From Xiphias gladius (lineage: Eukaryota; Chordata; Actinopteri; Istiophoriformes; Xiphiidae), in contig NC_053400.1 of assembly GCF_016859285.1 (NCBI RefSeq), positions 23,502,501 to 23,566,500 on the forward strand: a stretch of 64,000 nt of DNA. Reading direction: 5' to 3'. Of the stretch, positions 35,901-52,713 are shown one piece after another. How positions within the stretch are numbered: position 1 is the stretch's first letter; each line of letters starts with the position of its first letter. The position numbers and the translations under genes are program-made. A model generated the notes under the pieces. That model saw nothing but the letters and a program-made list of their open reading frames with translations, was not told where the DNA came from and did no database searches.

Positions 35901-38845
35901 GCACAAGGACCAAGAACACATTATGCTGCCATCGAGTAATCGGATTTGCTCCTTGCTCATAATAGAGCAATTTCCTGTAAAACTATTTAGTGAACTTGCA
36001 AAGTCTGTAACGTAATCCCCTAATTTATGGCGTATATATGTCCTGTTTTCCAGGAACAATGGCTCATTTTAGAAGATGAATATTATGAAGCTCGGAAAGC
36101 TGACAGAAGTCACCTTGAGAGACAACAAACAAAAGAATAAATGACATTGCACAATTTGAGCTGTCACTGATGAATGCCTTTCTCCCAACTCATTAAACCT
36201 TTTGCAAATCCTTTTTTTTTTTTTTTTTTGGCCACATGGTTGCAGCAGAACAAGCAGCGAACACAACACTTACATATGATCGCCTTTAAAAAGTTGACAC
36301 GGTGAACTTGTGAGCCAAGAGTCGCCTATTTACTCATCCAGCAGATACTGAATAACATTAACATTTATTTGGGGTCGTGTTTTGGTTATTCTGGTGAATG
36401 GAGGTCCCATATTCACTCTTCGTTCGAAGAGTGAACATTGAATTTTTAGTGACGAGACGAAAATTGTGGCAGACGACCAACATCAGATCTGTGTGGAGCA
36501 ATGACGAGACTACCATTCCTCCAAGTAATACTTGAAACAAACATAAATATAATATTTCCATCATTTTTTCTCAATCTTTGAGGTTTGACTGGCGCTTTTT
36601 TAATAACATAATCTCATTGCACCCTCTTTTTCTGCGTTGGTTTAAAGGGACATGACTGGAGGGTTAGAGCCACTTGTTTATCTCAGTGAACCAACCCCCA
36701 GTATTACAGTAGTGGATGGAAATTCACATGCATTTGGAGTTTCTTTTGCCGATTCTCTATAAATTCAGTTGAAAGTTGCTCTACATTTGGACGGAAACTT
36801 CACTAATGTGTGGAACTAGATTGAGCTGGAGGACATCATGCACAGGTTAAGGTAGGACAGCCCATAATCGGACACACAAACCTTTTGTTACTAGCATTAC
36901 AGCCTATGGCAGGCAAGAGAAAATATTTATAAGTTAAATTTAAGACTTTTTAATACCTTCTAATGGCTTTTTTAAACATGTGTTTTGTTTATCAGCACAC
37001 TGGGCTATTGGTGTGCGGGCCTCGTTAGCAACTAACAAGATGTTTTGAGTCCAAGTAAGAATATCCTCAGGAAGATAGAAATACCTCCCTGCGTACATCA
37101 TACTGTGACACTTATTTGAAGAAATCTTCGCCTCTTTACCTACAGGAGTTGGCTTATCCGGCCACATTTACCCATGCGCCTGCAGTGATCCAGGCAGGTT
37201 TCACATTCGGTCATCTATGCTATCCTATAAAATGTAATGGCCAAGTTTTAGATTTCTTAGATTTTTTTTCTTAGTCCTAGCAAAAGAAATTTACCTACAG
37301 CTGCAAATAAATGAAATACCAACCATGCACACAACAATAAGACATTTCTTGAAGTCTGATGTACTGATTAAATTAAGCAGGGGGGTTTCACTGAAGACCG
37401 TAGAGGTGTCAAATAAATTGAATAAATGAAATCATCACTATTTAAATGTGTTACAACAATGGCATGAGATTCAGTGGAACAGACTCACCATGGGTCTGCG
37501 ATTTTCCACCAGGTGGATACCAACAATGCCCAGAAATGCTCCAAAACTCAGCTGGAGGTAGGAAGAGATCAAAGAGGAAGAAACGAGGAGAAGCATTAGG
37601 CCTCGGATGAGGAGCAAATTTTAAAAAAACATTATACACACACACACAGCCATGTCACAGTCGTAGAATATTTCAATGATGAAATGAAAGTGAGGTTTCA
37701 GTGTCAGAACAAAGAAATGTAAGGATCGTGAAGGTGAGATGGGAGGTGACTGTCACTCACGGTGATGCCGGGGTAGTAGCCAGCGACAGGCACGTTGTCG
37801 GTGCGAGTGGCAGAGATGAGACCCACTGCCAGCACCACCAGAGACAGAGCCAGCAGGGACACAGTCACCCACAGAGCCGTTTTCCTCCGACGCAGGTACT
37901 GATCTGAGGTCAGATGGGAGGAAGACGTGCGGTGAGAGGAAGACCTCTTTGCCTTCAGTACCACTAAAGCCCCTGAATTACATGCTGCTCTGAGCCTAAT
38001 TCTGACCATAAAATCTAGACCTAAATCTCTAACCAAACATCTGGACGAGGATCCATTTATAAACAGCTTATTAGCATTTACAACTGCAGACTCAATGGAT
38101 TATTGAAGAACCTTTTATTAATGATTCATTAACATTTATAATTGCAGGTGACTGGCTAACTTTTGCTTAATTGAAAAACCCAAGACCCTTTATTAATGTC
38201 ACGCTGACATTCACTGCAACCCTGATGACTTATTAGAAAGTGTTAAACTTATTGATGGTTTACCAACATTTATATCTGCATTATTGCTGAAGAGAAACAA
38301 ACAGCCATGTTACTACCAAACATTTTAGTCTTTATTCAGACAAAAGAATGGGAATTTCTTATCTTAAAAATGTGATAAAAACAGCTCTCGCCATCGACAT
38401 TTCACATTCACTGTGTTGTTCTCTCTACATTTGGACTATTTTAAGTTTTGCATGCAGATCAACAGCCAGTCAGACTCTATTTCTAAGTTAATAAATGGTT
38501 TTGCATCTCCATCTGGACCTGTTTATAAATGGATTTCTGTCCCGGGTTCCTGCAGCATCTTTTTTGCAGAAGATAAGTGGTCAGAGAGTCAACGAGCAAA
38601 GTGTCGCGCTGGAGGAGGATTTGCCACAATCCAGCAAGCCAAAAGTTGTTAATAATGAAGTTTCCTGTTAATGGCTCATAACCGATCTAACGTTAAGGAT
38701 ATTTGAGATGCTGCCGCAACTTTGAGCTCTCTGCGGAGTCTGGTTCAAAGGTGTCGGGATGAAACTTTGAGGGAAACGTACCTGCTGGATCCAGTATGTC
38801 GGCCGCTGCTTGCTGAGCTGTCTGCTGGGTTTCAGGCTGCTGCAT
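16307..38845 (-). CDS. tmem255b: tmem255b, transmembrane protein 255B
   Basis: Small multi-pass membrane protein (former FAM70 family) of poorly known function. Exons in coding order: 38845-38782, 37903-37761, 37551-37489, 24735-24646, 22761-22681, 21020-20935, 19174-19015, 18231-18085, 16537-16307. All nine join in phase to 354 residues; the human gene also has nine coding exons. Predicted helices: about 31-51 ([20 protein letters not shown]), 70-84, 91-115 ([20 protein letters not shown]) and 201-223. Between helices 3 and 4 is a Cys-rich loop ([12 protein letters not shown]). The tail after residue 230 is Pro/Gln-rich and ends PPPYAC, a PY motif that could bind WW domains (inference). The start is the only ATG before the first donor, and the N-terminus [12 protein letters not shown] matches the family style. 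Intron 3 is 12.8 kb; a Tc1-like relic sits in intron 5. Confidence 0.94.
17015..17230. repeat. Dispersed repeat, family A
   Basis: TGATTAATCAATTAGTTGTC followed by AAAACCCAAAGATGTTCAG and TAGAGAAGCTGGAGAT, words shared with the copies at 34.1 and 39.9 kb. In the last tmem255b intron. Confidence 0.5.
17235..17565. repeat. Dispersed repeat, family D fragment
   Basis: Contains ATTCATCCTCTGGGCGCC, a TTTCACAG word and CAAAGTGGTGGACTGACTGG...GACATCGCCATCCC. The same words in the same order occur at 51.9-52.05 kb. Probably a fragment of a common fish repeat. Confidence 0.5.
20380..20580. repeat. Dispersed repeat, family A
   Basis: GTAAACTGAACATTTTAGTG, a diverged AAAACAAAACAGGGCATTC and CATGATTAATGAATTAATC; the order resembles the copy at 2745-3000. 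In tmem255b intron 6. Confidence 0.5.
20901..20912. repeat. Poly-C run near tmem255b exon 6 donor
   Basis: A run of about 12 C, which is a G-run on the coding strand, 20-30 nt inside the intron that begins at 20934. Intronic G-runs near donors can act as splicing enhancers in vertebrates; that role is inference here. Confidence 0.85.
21434..22661 (-). mobile_element. Decayed Tc1-like DNA transposon, about 1.23 kb
   Basis: The ends are inverted: left CAGTATACAAC, right (reverse complement) CAATATACAAC, with a second matching block GAAATGTTAAA 40-50 bp further in. Both ends abut TA, the Tc1/mariner target duplication. On the minus strand, broken frames recall Tc1 transposase: an N-terminal helix-turn-helix segment ([20 protein letters not shown]) from about 22390 to 22290, then, in the open frame 22077-21568, [24 protein letters not shown] and a degraded version of the SPDLNPIE block. 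Stops and frameshifts between segments show it is dead. The length suits a full-length Tc1 element. It sits in tmem255b intron 5 on the same strand as the gene, 19 nt from the exon 5 donor. Confidence 0.88.
23690..24080. repeat. Dispersed repeat, family E copy 1, with inverted tail
   Basis: Shares ACAGCCTG, GCAGTGTAAT-like, TACTTAAATGTAG and AATAAATTATT words, in order, with 48235-48560. The final part (about 23945-24080, with TTTTTACTCTTTAAAAAACG and TTTCCCAAACTTCAG) matches the end of that copy in reverse complement. In tmem255b intron 4. Confidence 0.5.
25300..25640. repeat. Dispersed repeat, family F
   Basis: Contains AACCCAAACCATGATCTTTTCCTAAACC and a 16-bp direct repeat TTGTAACCATGACGAC at about 25462 and 25601. 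The complementary sense of the first motif (GGTTAGGGAAAGATCGTGGT) occurs near 28150, giving a second copy in opposite orientation. Confidence 0.45.
26160..26480 (-). mobile_element. LINE-type reverse-transcriptase relic
   Basis: Minus-strand frames interrupted by stops read SLIYPYL-(stop)-YC, close to the SLIYPYLxYC motif near the C-terminal end of many fish non-LTR reverse transcriptases. A helical Lys/Arg-rich block ([13 protein letters not shown]) precedes it. Short and decayed; the clade cannot be named from this. Confidence 0.4.
26886..26939. repeat. (CA)n microsatellite
   Basis: About 27 perfect CA units in tmem255b intron 3. A second, shorter AC tract lies at about 27071-27089. Confidence 0.97.
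27590..27615. repeat. (TTTTG)n short tandem repeat
   Basis: Five TTTTG units in tmem255b intron 3. Confidence 0.9.
28060..28335. repeat. Dispersed repeat, family F, reverse copy
   Basis: GGTTGAGGTTAGGGAAAGATCGTGGTTTGGTTT is the reverse-complement sense of words at 25490-25580. Borders are by eye. Confidence 0.4.
28351..28407. repeat. 25-bp inverted repeat (hairpin), 7-nt loop
   Basis: The left arm 28351-28375 begins ACCATTCAGCCACA; the right arm 28383-28407 ends TGTGGCTGAATGGT. The arms pair at 22 of 25 positions around the loop AGTTATC. The arm sequence looks like the end of a fish repeat, so this may be a fold-back derivative. Confidence 0.8.
29356..29526. repeat. Dispersed repeat, family G (ACTCAAGTA type), copy 1
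   Basis: ACGTACATTTACTCAAGTAC, then TTGTACTTTACTTGA and CTCCTACTGCACTACATTTC. Other copies: 40508-40702, 43888-44016 and 62655-62765. A piece like the usual tail of this family (CAGTAAAGGACCTGAATTC) appears at about 30066, 0.5 kb away, as if the copy were split by an insertion. Confidence 0.6.
32345..32480. repeat. Dispersed repeat, possibly hAT-type non-autonomous
   Basis: GCCAACTTAGAGCC, CGCTAGATTTAGCAAC, CAGCGACTTTTCC and ATCTAGTGACTTTTTT recall a common fish repeat built from AGCGACTTTTT words. It may extend to about 32.8 kb. The class is a guess from memory. Confidence 0.35.
34075..34380. repeat. Dispersed repeat, family A
   Basis: GCAATTATTTTAATTATCAG, AGTAATTGATTGATTG and AACCAAAAGATGTTGAGTTT; matches the 17.0- and 39.9-kb copies in order. 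Confidence 0.5.
35313..35620 (-). mobile_element. LTR-like block, possible solo LTR
   Basis: On the minus strand the block runs from about TGTTATCGTAGAGG to CACCTAATAAACTACA. Near its end is TTCTTTGTAATAAACC (a polyadenylation signal) followed by about 80 nt ending in CA, an R/U5-like arrangement. No internal coding region or second LTR was seen, and no clear target duplication. It may extend upstream on the minus strand to about 35950. Confidence 0.3.
36905..36960. repeat. Dispersed repeat, family B fragment
   Basis: TATGGCAGGCAAGAGAAA and TTTAAGACTTTTTAATACC recall words at 7480-7520 in gas6. Confidence 0.4.
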
Positions 38846-39143
38846 TTCGACTCAGCGTGGATGAATCCGACCGAAGCTTTCAGTGTTTTTGATGGAGGAG
38901 GGGTTTTCCTCTCTTTCTTTGTTTGTTTGTTTGTTTGTTTGTTTTTCCCTGTTGATTCAGAACAGAGTCCTCATCCTCCACGGAGAGCGGCCACGGGCAA
39001 CAAGCTGCGAGCAAGAGGGTGTTTTTCTCCCCCCTTATAGTTAAAACATTTTTTTTTTTTTTTAGATAAATAAGAGCGCGGTGTCATATAAACAGTACCA
39101 CAGCTGACACTGAGCTCAGAAAGGTTCAACTTTTCTTGAAACC

Positions 39144-39337
39144 TGAGAGAGTGAGAGGCTGAAAGAGAGAGAGAGGGAGAGAGAGAGAGAAAGGGAGGGA
39201 GAGAGAGGGAGAAAGAGAGAGAGAGAAAGAGAGAGAGAGAGAGGGAGAGAGAGAGGCTGAAAGAGAGAGAGAGGGAGAGAGAGAGAGGAGAAAGAGAGAG
39301 AGAGAGAGAAAGGGAGGGAGCGAGAGGGAGGGAGAGA

Positions 39338-39372
<35 letters not shown>

Positions 39373-39378
39373 GGAGAA

Positions 39379-39409
<31 letters not shown>

Positions 39410-39484
39410 GAGAGAGGGAGAGAGAGAGAGAGGGAGAGAGAGAGAGAGGGAGAAAGAGAGAGAGAGAGAGAGGGAGAAAGATAG

Positions 39485-39519
<35 letters not shown>

Positions 39520-39551
39520 GAGGGAGAGAGAGGAAGAGCTAGAGAGAAAGA
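39144..39551. repeat. About 400-bp (GA)n-rich purine tract
   Basis: Nearly uninterrupted purines (GAGA, GGGA and AAAG units, rare C or T) about 300 bp upstream of the tmem255b ATG. The minus-strand open frame across it is only Ser/Leu repeat and is not a gene. Mirror-symmetric purine tracts can form triplex DNA or bind GAGA-type factors; here that is inference. Confidence 0.95.
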
Positions 39552-39854
39552 ACAATCAGATCCCTGTTTTCACCTCAGTGATAAATGATTCAATTATTTA
39601 TCTCACACAAGTTTAACGCTGCTTTGATTTCGGGTTCCTGTTTAAAATAATTACTGGACGTGGCTGAACTCAATAAGAATCACAACAAAGCAGCAGGTTT
39701 GCTGAGTGGGTTTTGAACGTCTGCATCCCTGACTGGTCATGATGCTGCAGCGGTGATGTGGACTGTGACAGCAGTAATATGGGTGTGCAGCGCCCTCCAT
39801 CGGCCAAACGCTTGACAAACCAGCCATATACTGTATACAGCTTCAGGCCCACCT

Positions 39855-40130
39855 ATGAAATGTCAGTAAGTAGTGGGAAAATGCATTCAAATGGTTTGTT
39901 TTATTCGACCAACAAACCAAAAATCCAACGACGTTCGGTTGGTTTAGTTATGGAAGAAGAAGAAAAGCAGAAAATCCTCACATTTGAGAAGCTGGAAGCA
40001 GCGACTGATTTGCATTTTTCCTTTAAAAATTCACAAAAACGATTATTTGTGCATCAAAATAGTTCCTGATTAAATTCTCTGTCAGGCAACTAATCAATTG
40101 ATCGACTACTTGTTGCAGCTGTAATAGATA
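39855..40130. repeat. Dispersed repeat, family A
   Basis: CACATTTGAGAAGCTGGAAG, AAACGATTATTTG and CAACTAATCAATTGATCGAC; the best preserved reverse-sense copy in the window. A further piece is at 40365-40500. Confidence 0.55.
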
Positions 40131-40507
40131 TACTAAAGTTTGACCCATGTTTTTAAGATGTCAGACTTTTCCAAGACTACATGACGCCCTTAACACAGCG
40201 AAGGTAAGTGCTCTGGCCTCATCGTGTTGTGTGGATTTAGTGAGAACGTAGAGGAAATACTGGTGTGCTGATATCACATATTTGGTGATAATTCAGAGTA
40301 AAAATATCATTTATGTAGTATGCAAGTAGTGTAAAGTTAAAAGTAACCAATTACTCAAACTGACAGAAAATGAATCAGCAACTATTTTGATTAATCATTT
40401 CAGTCAGTTTTCAAGAAAAAAATCCAAACCCAGTTTCAGCATCTCAGTTGTATGTATTTCTTGTTTTTCTTTATCTTCTGTGATTTTAATGGGATTATAT
40501 TTGGGGT

Positions 40508-40702
40508 TTTGACAGCAGTGGAAAGTAACTACGTACATTTACTCAAGTATTGCACTTAAGTAGACTGGAAATTTACTTGAGTAGCTGTTTCCTTTTTATG
40601 TCACTTTATATTTCTGCTCCATTACATTTCAGTATATAATAATGAACTTTTTACTCCACTACATTTATTTGAGAGTTGTAGTTACTACTTACTTCTCAGG
40701 TC
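40508..40702. repeat. Dispersed repeat, family G copy 2
   Basis: GTGGAAAGTAACTACGTAC, ATTTACTCAAGTATTGCAC and TTTTTACTCCACTACATTT. Confidence 0.6.
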
Positions 40703-41093
40703 AACCTTTTACGTTAAAAAAAAAAGAAAAAAGAAAAATCAAATGTATAGGTCAAAGGGTAGAACATATGCAGTCCTTAAATTACAATAGTAAACAATTT
40801 GTTCAATTTTGCCGGACTATTAGCTATAAAAACATTTCAACACACTGAATTAAAAGTAAGACTTGTGTGTATACTGCCACATATACAACAGAAATTATTT
40901 CAGTATGTCCTCATTCTAAATCCAGGCAGTTACTGAAAGTCTTGAAGTTGGTGTTGTCTGCTTATATTTGGCTTCATCACTCTATTACATACATATTGCT
41001 GCCCCCAGGATGAAGATTGGCCCTTGGTGGAGGAACTGGACCTGTTCATGTGTCAGTCACACACAGAACATGGCTGATTTTAACGGCAAAATG

Positions 41094-41099
41094 TTTATT
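41094..41099 (-). terminator. Candidate grk1 polyadenylation signal
   Basis: AATAAA on the minus strand about 0.7 kb after the grk1 stop. The position gives a plausible 3' UTR but is unproven. Confidence 0.4.
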
Positions 41100-41796
41100 T
41101 AAATTCATAAACATCTCTGCAGCAGTGGATAACAAGCTTATTTACACTTCTGAGGCTGCAAAACGGTTATAACACGGGGGAGAAGCAAGAAGTGGGAATA
41201 CAGACAAAAATACGCGTGTAGCACGTGTATTCACAGGTATGTGCGTGTCATGTCCCCTGATTTTTTTTTTCTCATACAAAAATGTGTCCGAGAGCGTTAT
41301 AGACAAATGAGCCGTGGGCCGGTGAAGAGAGAGAGCCGCTGTCAGCTCACATGGCAGCTAAATAAAACCAGAGATCTGCACTATCTGCTTGTCATGAATA
41401 TCAGGAAACAGAAAAACACTTCTGACTTACAGTTCATTCACACTGACACACACATCATAACTGATCATTCATACCTCGAAAAAAAAAAAAAAAATCAACA
41501 GTAGTACAATTTAAGAAATAGGTGTCTAAAGCAAGACGGAAGTGTTCCACACTAAAGAAAAAACCGTCAGTCCACATAAAATCAACGTTTTACAGTAAAA
41601 GGTTGTTCAAGCAATAATTAACTGTGAAAGTGCATTAAAAGTGCATTATCATGATCTATTAGAGCTGCACTGCTGGTAAAAAGTCTTCATCATCATCAAT
41701 AACGTTCAGTCCCCTTCAGATCGACCACTAATCGGAAATGGTGTACGAAAAGTGCTCAGGAAACAAAGTCCCATTCAGTCCATGCACTGTAGCCTC

Positions 41797-50205
<8,409 letters not shown>

Positions 50206-50984
50206 GGTGACACAGCGGGAAAGAGAGGAGGAGGGACGGAGAAATGTGCGAGACGCAGCAAAAGCTAGAGAGAAAAGCTGTTACAGGGATATAGAAGTGA
50301 AAGTAGACGACTGGAAATTAGTGCAGAGAAGAGATGGCAAAAAGAAGATGATGGTAGCAGAGAAGCAGATGATAAATGACTGAAAACCAGATAAGAACAA
50401 GATGTGATATGGTTTTTTTCTTCCTCCAGTGATTCAGAAGCTGAGTGTATCATACATATGACCATCTGCTCGCTGCAGAGAGTCACAGACAGTTAAGTGT
50501 TTCCCTGAATGAGGCTGACACACATGCAGATCTCCCTGACTCATCGCCTTTCCACAAGGGGATTTATCCACTATGTAACTCTGTAATGCTTTATCCCATG
50601 CAGGCCCATGTGCACGCTGCAGACGAAGAGGAGGGAACAAAGAGTGAAACGAAGGCACATGATGGAGAGCAGAGACAGAAAATGAAAGTGAGAAGGAGAG
50701 AGGGAGAGGAGGAAGAGATGTGGTGTGCGTGTAGTGGGATGGTAATGAGAGGAATGCGGCGAAGTTGAGAGAGAGAAAGTGGCAAAATAGCCGCTGTTAC
50801 AGTGAGAAATGAGAGAAAAGAAAAAAGTGTTCCCAGTAGTACTGCAGACCAGAGTAATGGTCTTGTACTCTTCTGGTCTCACTTTGCCGGTTTTAAACCT
50901 CATCTCTTTCTATAAAACCTGCAAACCTGCAATGAGTCTAAAAACACAGGTGTTGAGAGAAATTAATTTCTTTGAGATACAAGT

Positions 50985-52065
50985 AGTACTAACTTTATTG
51001 TGGTTTCCACTAATGATTCCCTTCAATGGTGAGGTAACAGTTTTTAGCCATGCTAGCACGGCTCCAGTTGCTCTGTTAGTACGTGGATCCACCACTTTGG
51101 TCCAGACTGAAATATCTCAGCTATTGGAAGGGCTGCCATGAAATTTGGCACAGACAGTCATGTTCCTCTCACAGTGAGCTGTAATAATTTAGGTCTGAAT
51201 TTCAATCTGCCCTTACTTTGGTTTATGATCAAATACCTGAAAAACTAATTACATCCCCATCAGCTTCAGTTGCACTTTGTGTTTTGTGCTTATTTGCAAA
51301 TGTTTCCATGCTAACACACTAAATGGTGAACATGAGATAAACATCACACCTGCTAAACATCAGCATGTTAGCAATGCCATGCTACCGATATAGCTCCACG
51401 GAGCTGCTAGCATGGCTCTAGACACTTAGTGCATTATTGGGCATATGGTTTAGAGGGAACAAGAAGTAGAAAATTCAGGTGTCTTTCCCACTGCTAGGAC
51501 AGTTAATTAATTAATCACGATGGACATAAAATTGCTGAACATTTATGATAATCAGTAATGATTAATGTTGTTTTGCAGGCAACAGGATCATCTACCGGCA
51601 TGCTAGCACCTCTGTGAAGTTTTACTTTAGCACAGTAGTGATTTGTGCTAAATGCTAACATCAGTACACTAAAATGATCACAATGACAATGCTAACATGC
51701 TTATGTTAAGCAGGTATTACATTAATGTTTACTATGTTCACCTTCTTAGTTTAGCGCTTTAGCATTCAAACGTTTGCTATTTAGAACTCATCACAAAGTA
51801 CAGCTGAGGCTGACGGGAATGTCTTGCAGATATTTTGTCATAAACCAAAGAACTGGACAAATTGATTTTGATCTGATGATGACACCAAACATTCATGTCC
51901 CCCCCCAAAAAAACAGTTCATCCTCTGGGGGTCACCAATGTCTGTACAAAATTTCACAGCAGTCCATCGACAGCTGTTGAGATGTTTCAGTCAGGACCAG
52001 AGTGGTGGAACAACCGACTGACCAACATTGCCATCCCCTTCAGCCATGCTGATACATTTTAATAA
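50985..52065. repeat. Dispersed repeat, family D, about 1.1 kb
   Basis: Contains TTTTTAGCCATGCTAGCACGG, TTTGGTCCAGACTGAAATATC, several GCTAACATGCTTA-like words in the middle, then TTCATCCTCTGGGGGTCACC and CATTGCCATCCCCTTC at the far end. It may be two partly overlapping copies facing each other. Confidence 0.5.
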
Positions 52066-52433
52066 ATGTGCAGAACATGAATTGGTTCCAGTTTATTTGA
52101 TGATTTGCTGCTTTTCTTTATTTTAATAGCTGTAAATATTTAAAGATGTCCCACTCAGTTCCGGGAACTTGATGAGCAATTATCATATTTTTTTTGACTC
52201 TTCATGTTATCACACTTAATCTGTGATAACATTGTTACAATGTATACCTAAAATTTATTCTTTATTATATTAAGACTTGGTTTATTTTTCAGTACGCTGC
52301 CTGGCTGTTCAAGGTGATCCTGAGGTTTCCCCAAGGAGTAAAGGACGTTGTTGCTGAAGAAGGAAGTTCACCTGTTCCTATGCTGGCCTACCTCAGCGTC
52401 CCTACCCCTTGCATGCCTGTCTTATCATGGCCT

Positions 52434-52461
52434 TATAAATAGTGAATAAGAGATAACACCT
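52434..52461 (+). promoter_or_regulatory. Candidate atp4b core promoter with GATA sites
   Basis: TATAAATA at 52434-52441, 273 bp before the atp4b ATG. GATA-type sites flank it: CTTATCA at about 52421 and AGAGATAAC at about 52450. The second matches the published gastric H+/K+-ATPase GATA motif except at its first position. A start site near 52465 would leave a 5' UTR of about 250 nt unless an intron lies in it. Confidence 0.35.
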
Positions 52462-52713
52462 ACATCACACTCTGGAATGAAATCCAGGGAGTGACTTTTA
52501 GCTTTTACCGGGAGAGAGAATGAAACAGGGGACAAGACATACAGCACACACCTAAAAGGGCCTCAAAATCTTTGGGGAGGGACAGGAGAGAGGATAAAAC
52601 AGATATTACTGTTTGAATCTTGATTGAGGGAAGGAAGAAGAGAAGTAAAAGGTAGAGCTGAGTAAAGGAAAGAAAAGGTCTGCTGTGGATCCTGGTCAGC
52701 ACAGAGCTTCATC

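Larger units (their letters stand above)
24736..37488. other. tmem255b intron 3, 12.8 kb, repeat-filled
   Basis: No exon or separate gene recognised on either strand. The open frames are short and without similarity I can name. Contents noted separately: family F repeats (25300-25640 and 28060-28330), a LINE relic (26160-26480), microsatellites, a hairpin (28351-28407), family G (29356-29526), a possible hAT-type repeat (32345-32480), family A (34075-34380), an LTR-like block (35313-35620) and a family B fragment (36905-36960). About 31.9-32.1 kb is very AT-rich. Three higher-complexity patches (26695-26880, 29040-29200, 33540-33840) are possible conserved non-coding elements. Confidence 0.75.
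38846..41796. other. tmem255b 5' flank and grk1 3' flank
   Basis: tmem255b and grk1 point the same way, so the tmem255b promoter and the grk1 3' UTR share this spacer. It holds a (TTTG)n run at 38914-38945, the GA tract at 39144-39551, family A at 39855-40130 and 40365-40500, and family G at 40508-40702. No TATA box or start site could be chosen with confidence. Confidence 0.6.
50206..52713. other. Divergent grk1/atp4b intergenic region
   Basis: 2.5 kb between the grk1 and atp4b start codons, which point away from each other, so both promoters are here. The middle is occupied by a family D repeat; unique sequence remains at about 50206-50980 next to grk1 and 52200-52713 next to atp4b. The purine-rich stretch 50600-50800 has no coding potential I trust. 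Confidence 0.7.

Noticed and set aside
38971..39555. 194-codon minus-strand open frame of Ser/Leu repeats
   Set aside because: It is the translation of the GA/CT tract with no domain or splice context.
50445..50903. Overlapping open frames upstream of grk1
   Set aside because: Purine-rich low-complexity sequence with no similarity or splice context; more likely promoter DNA.
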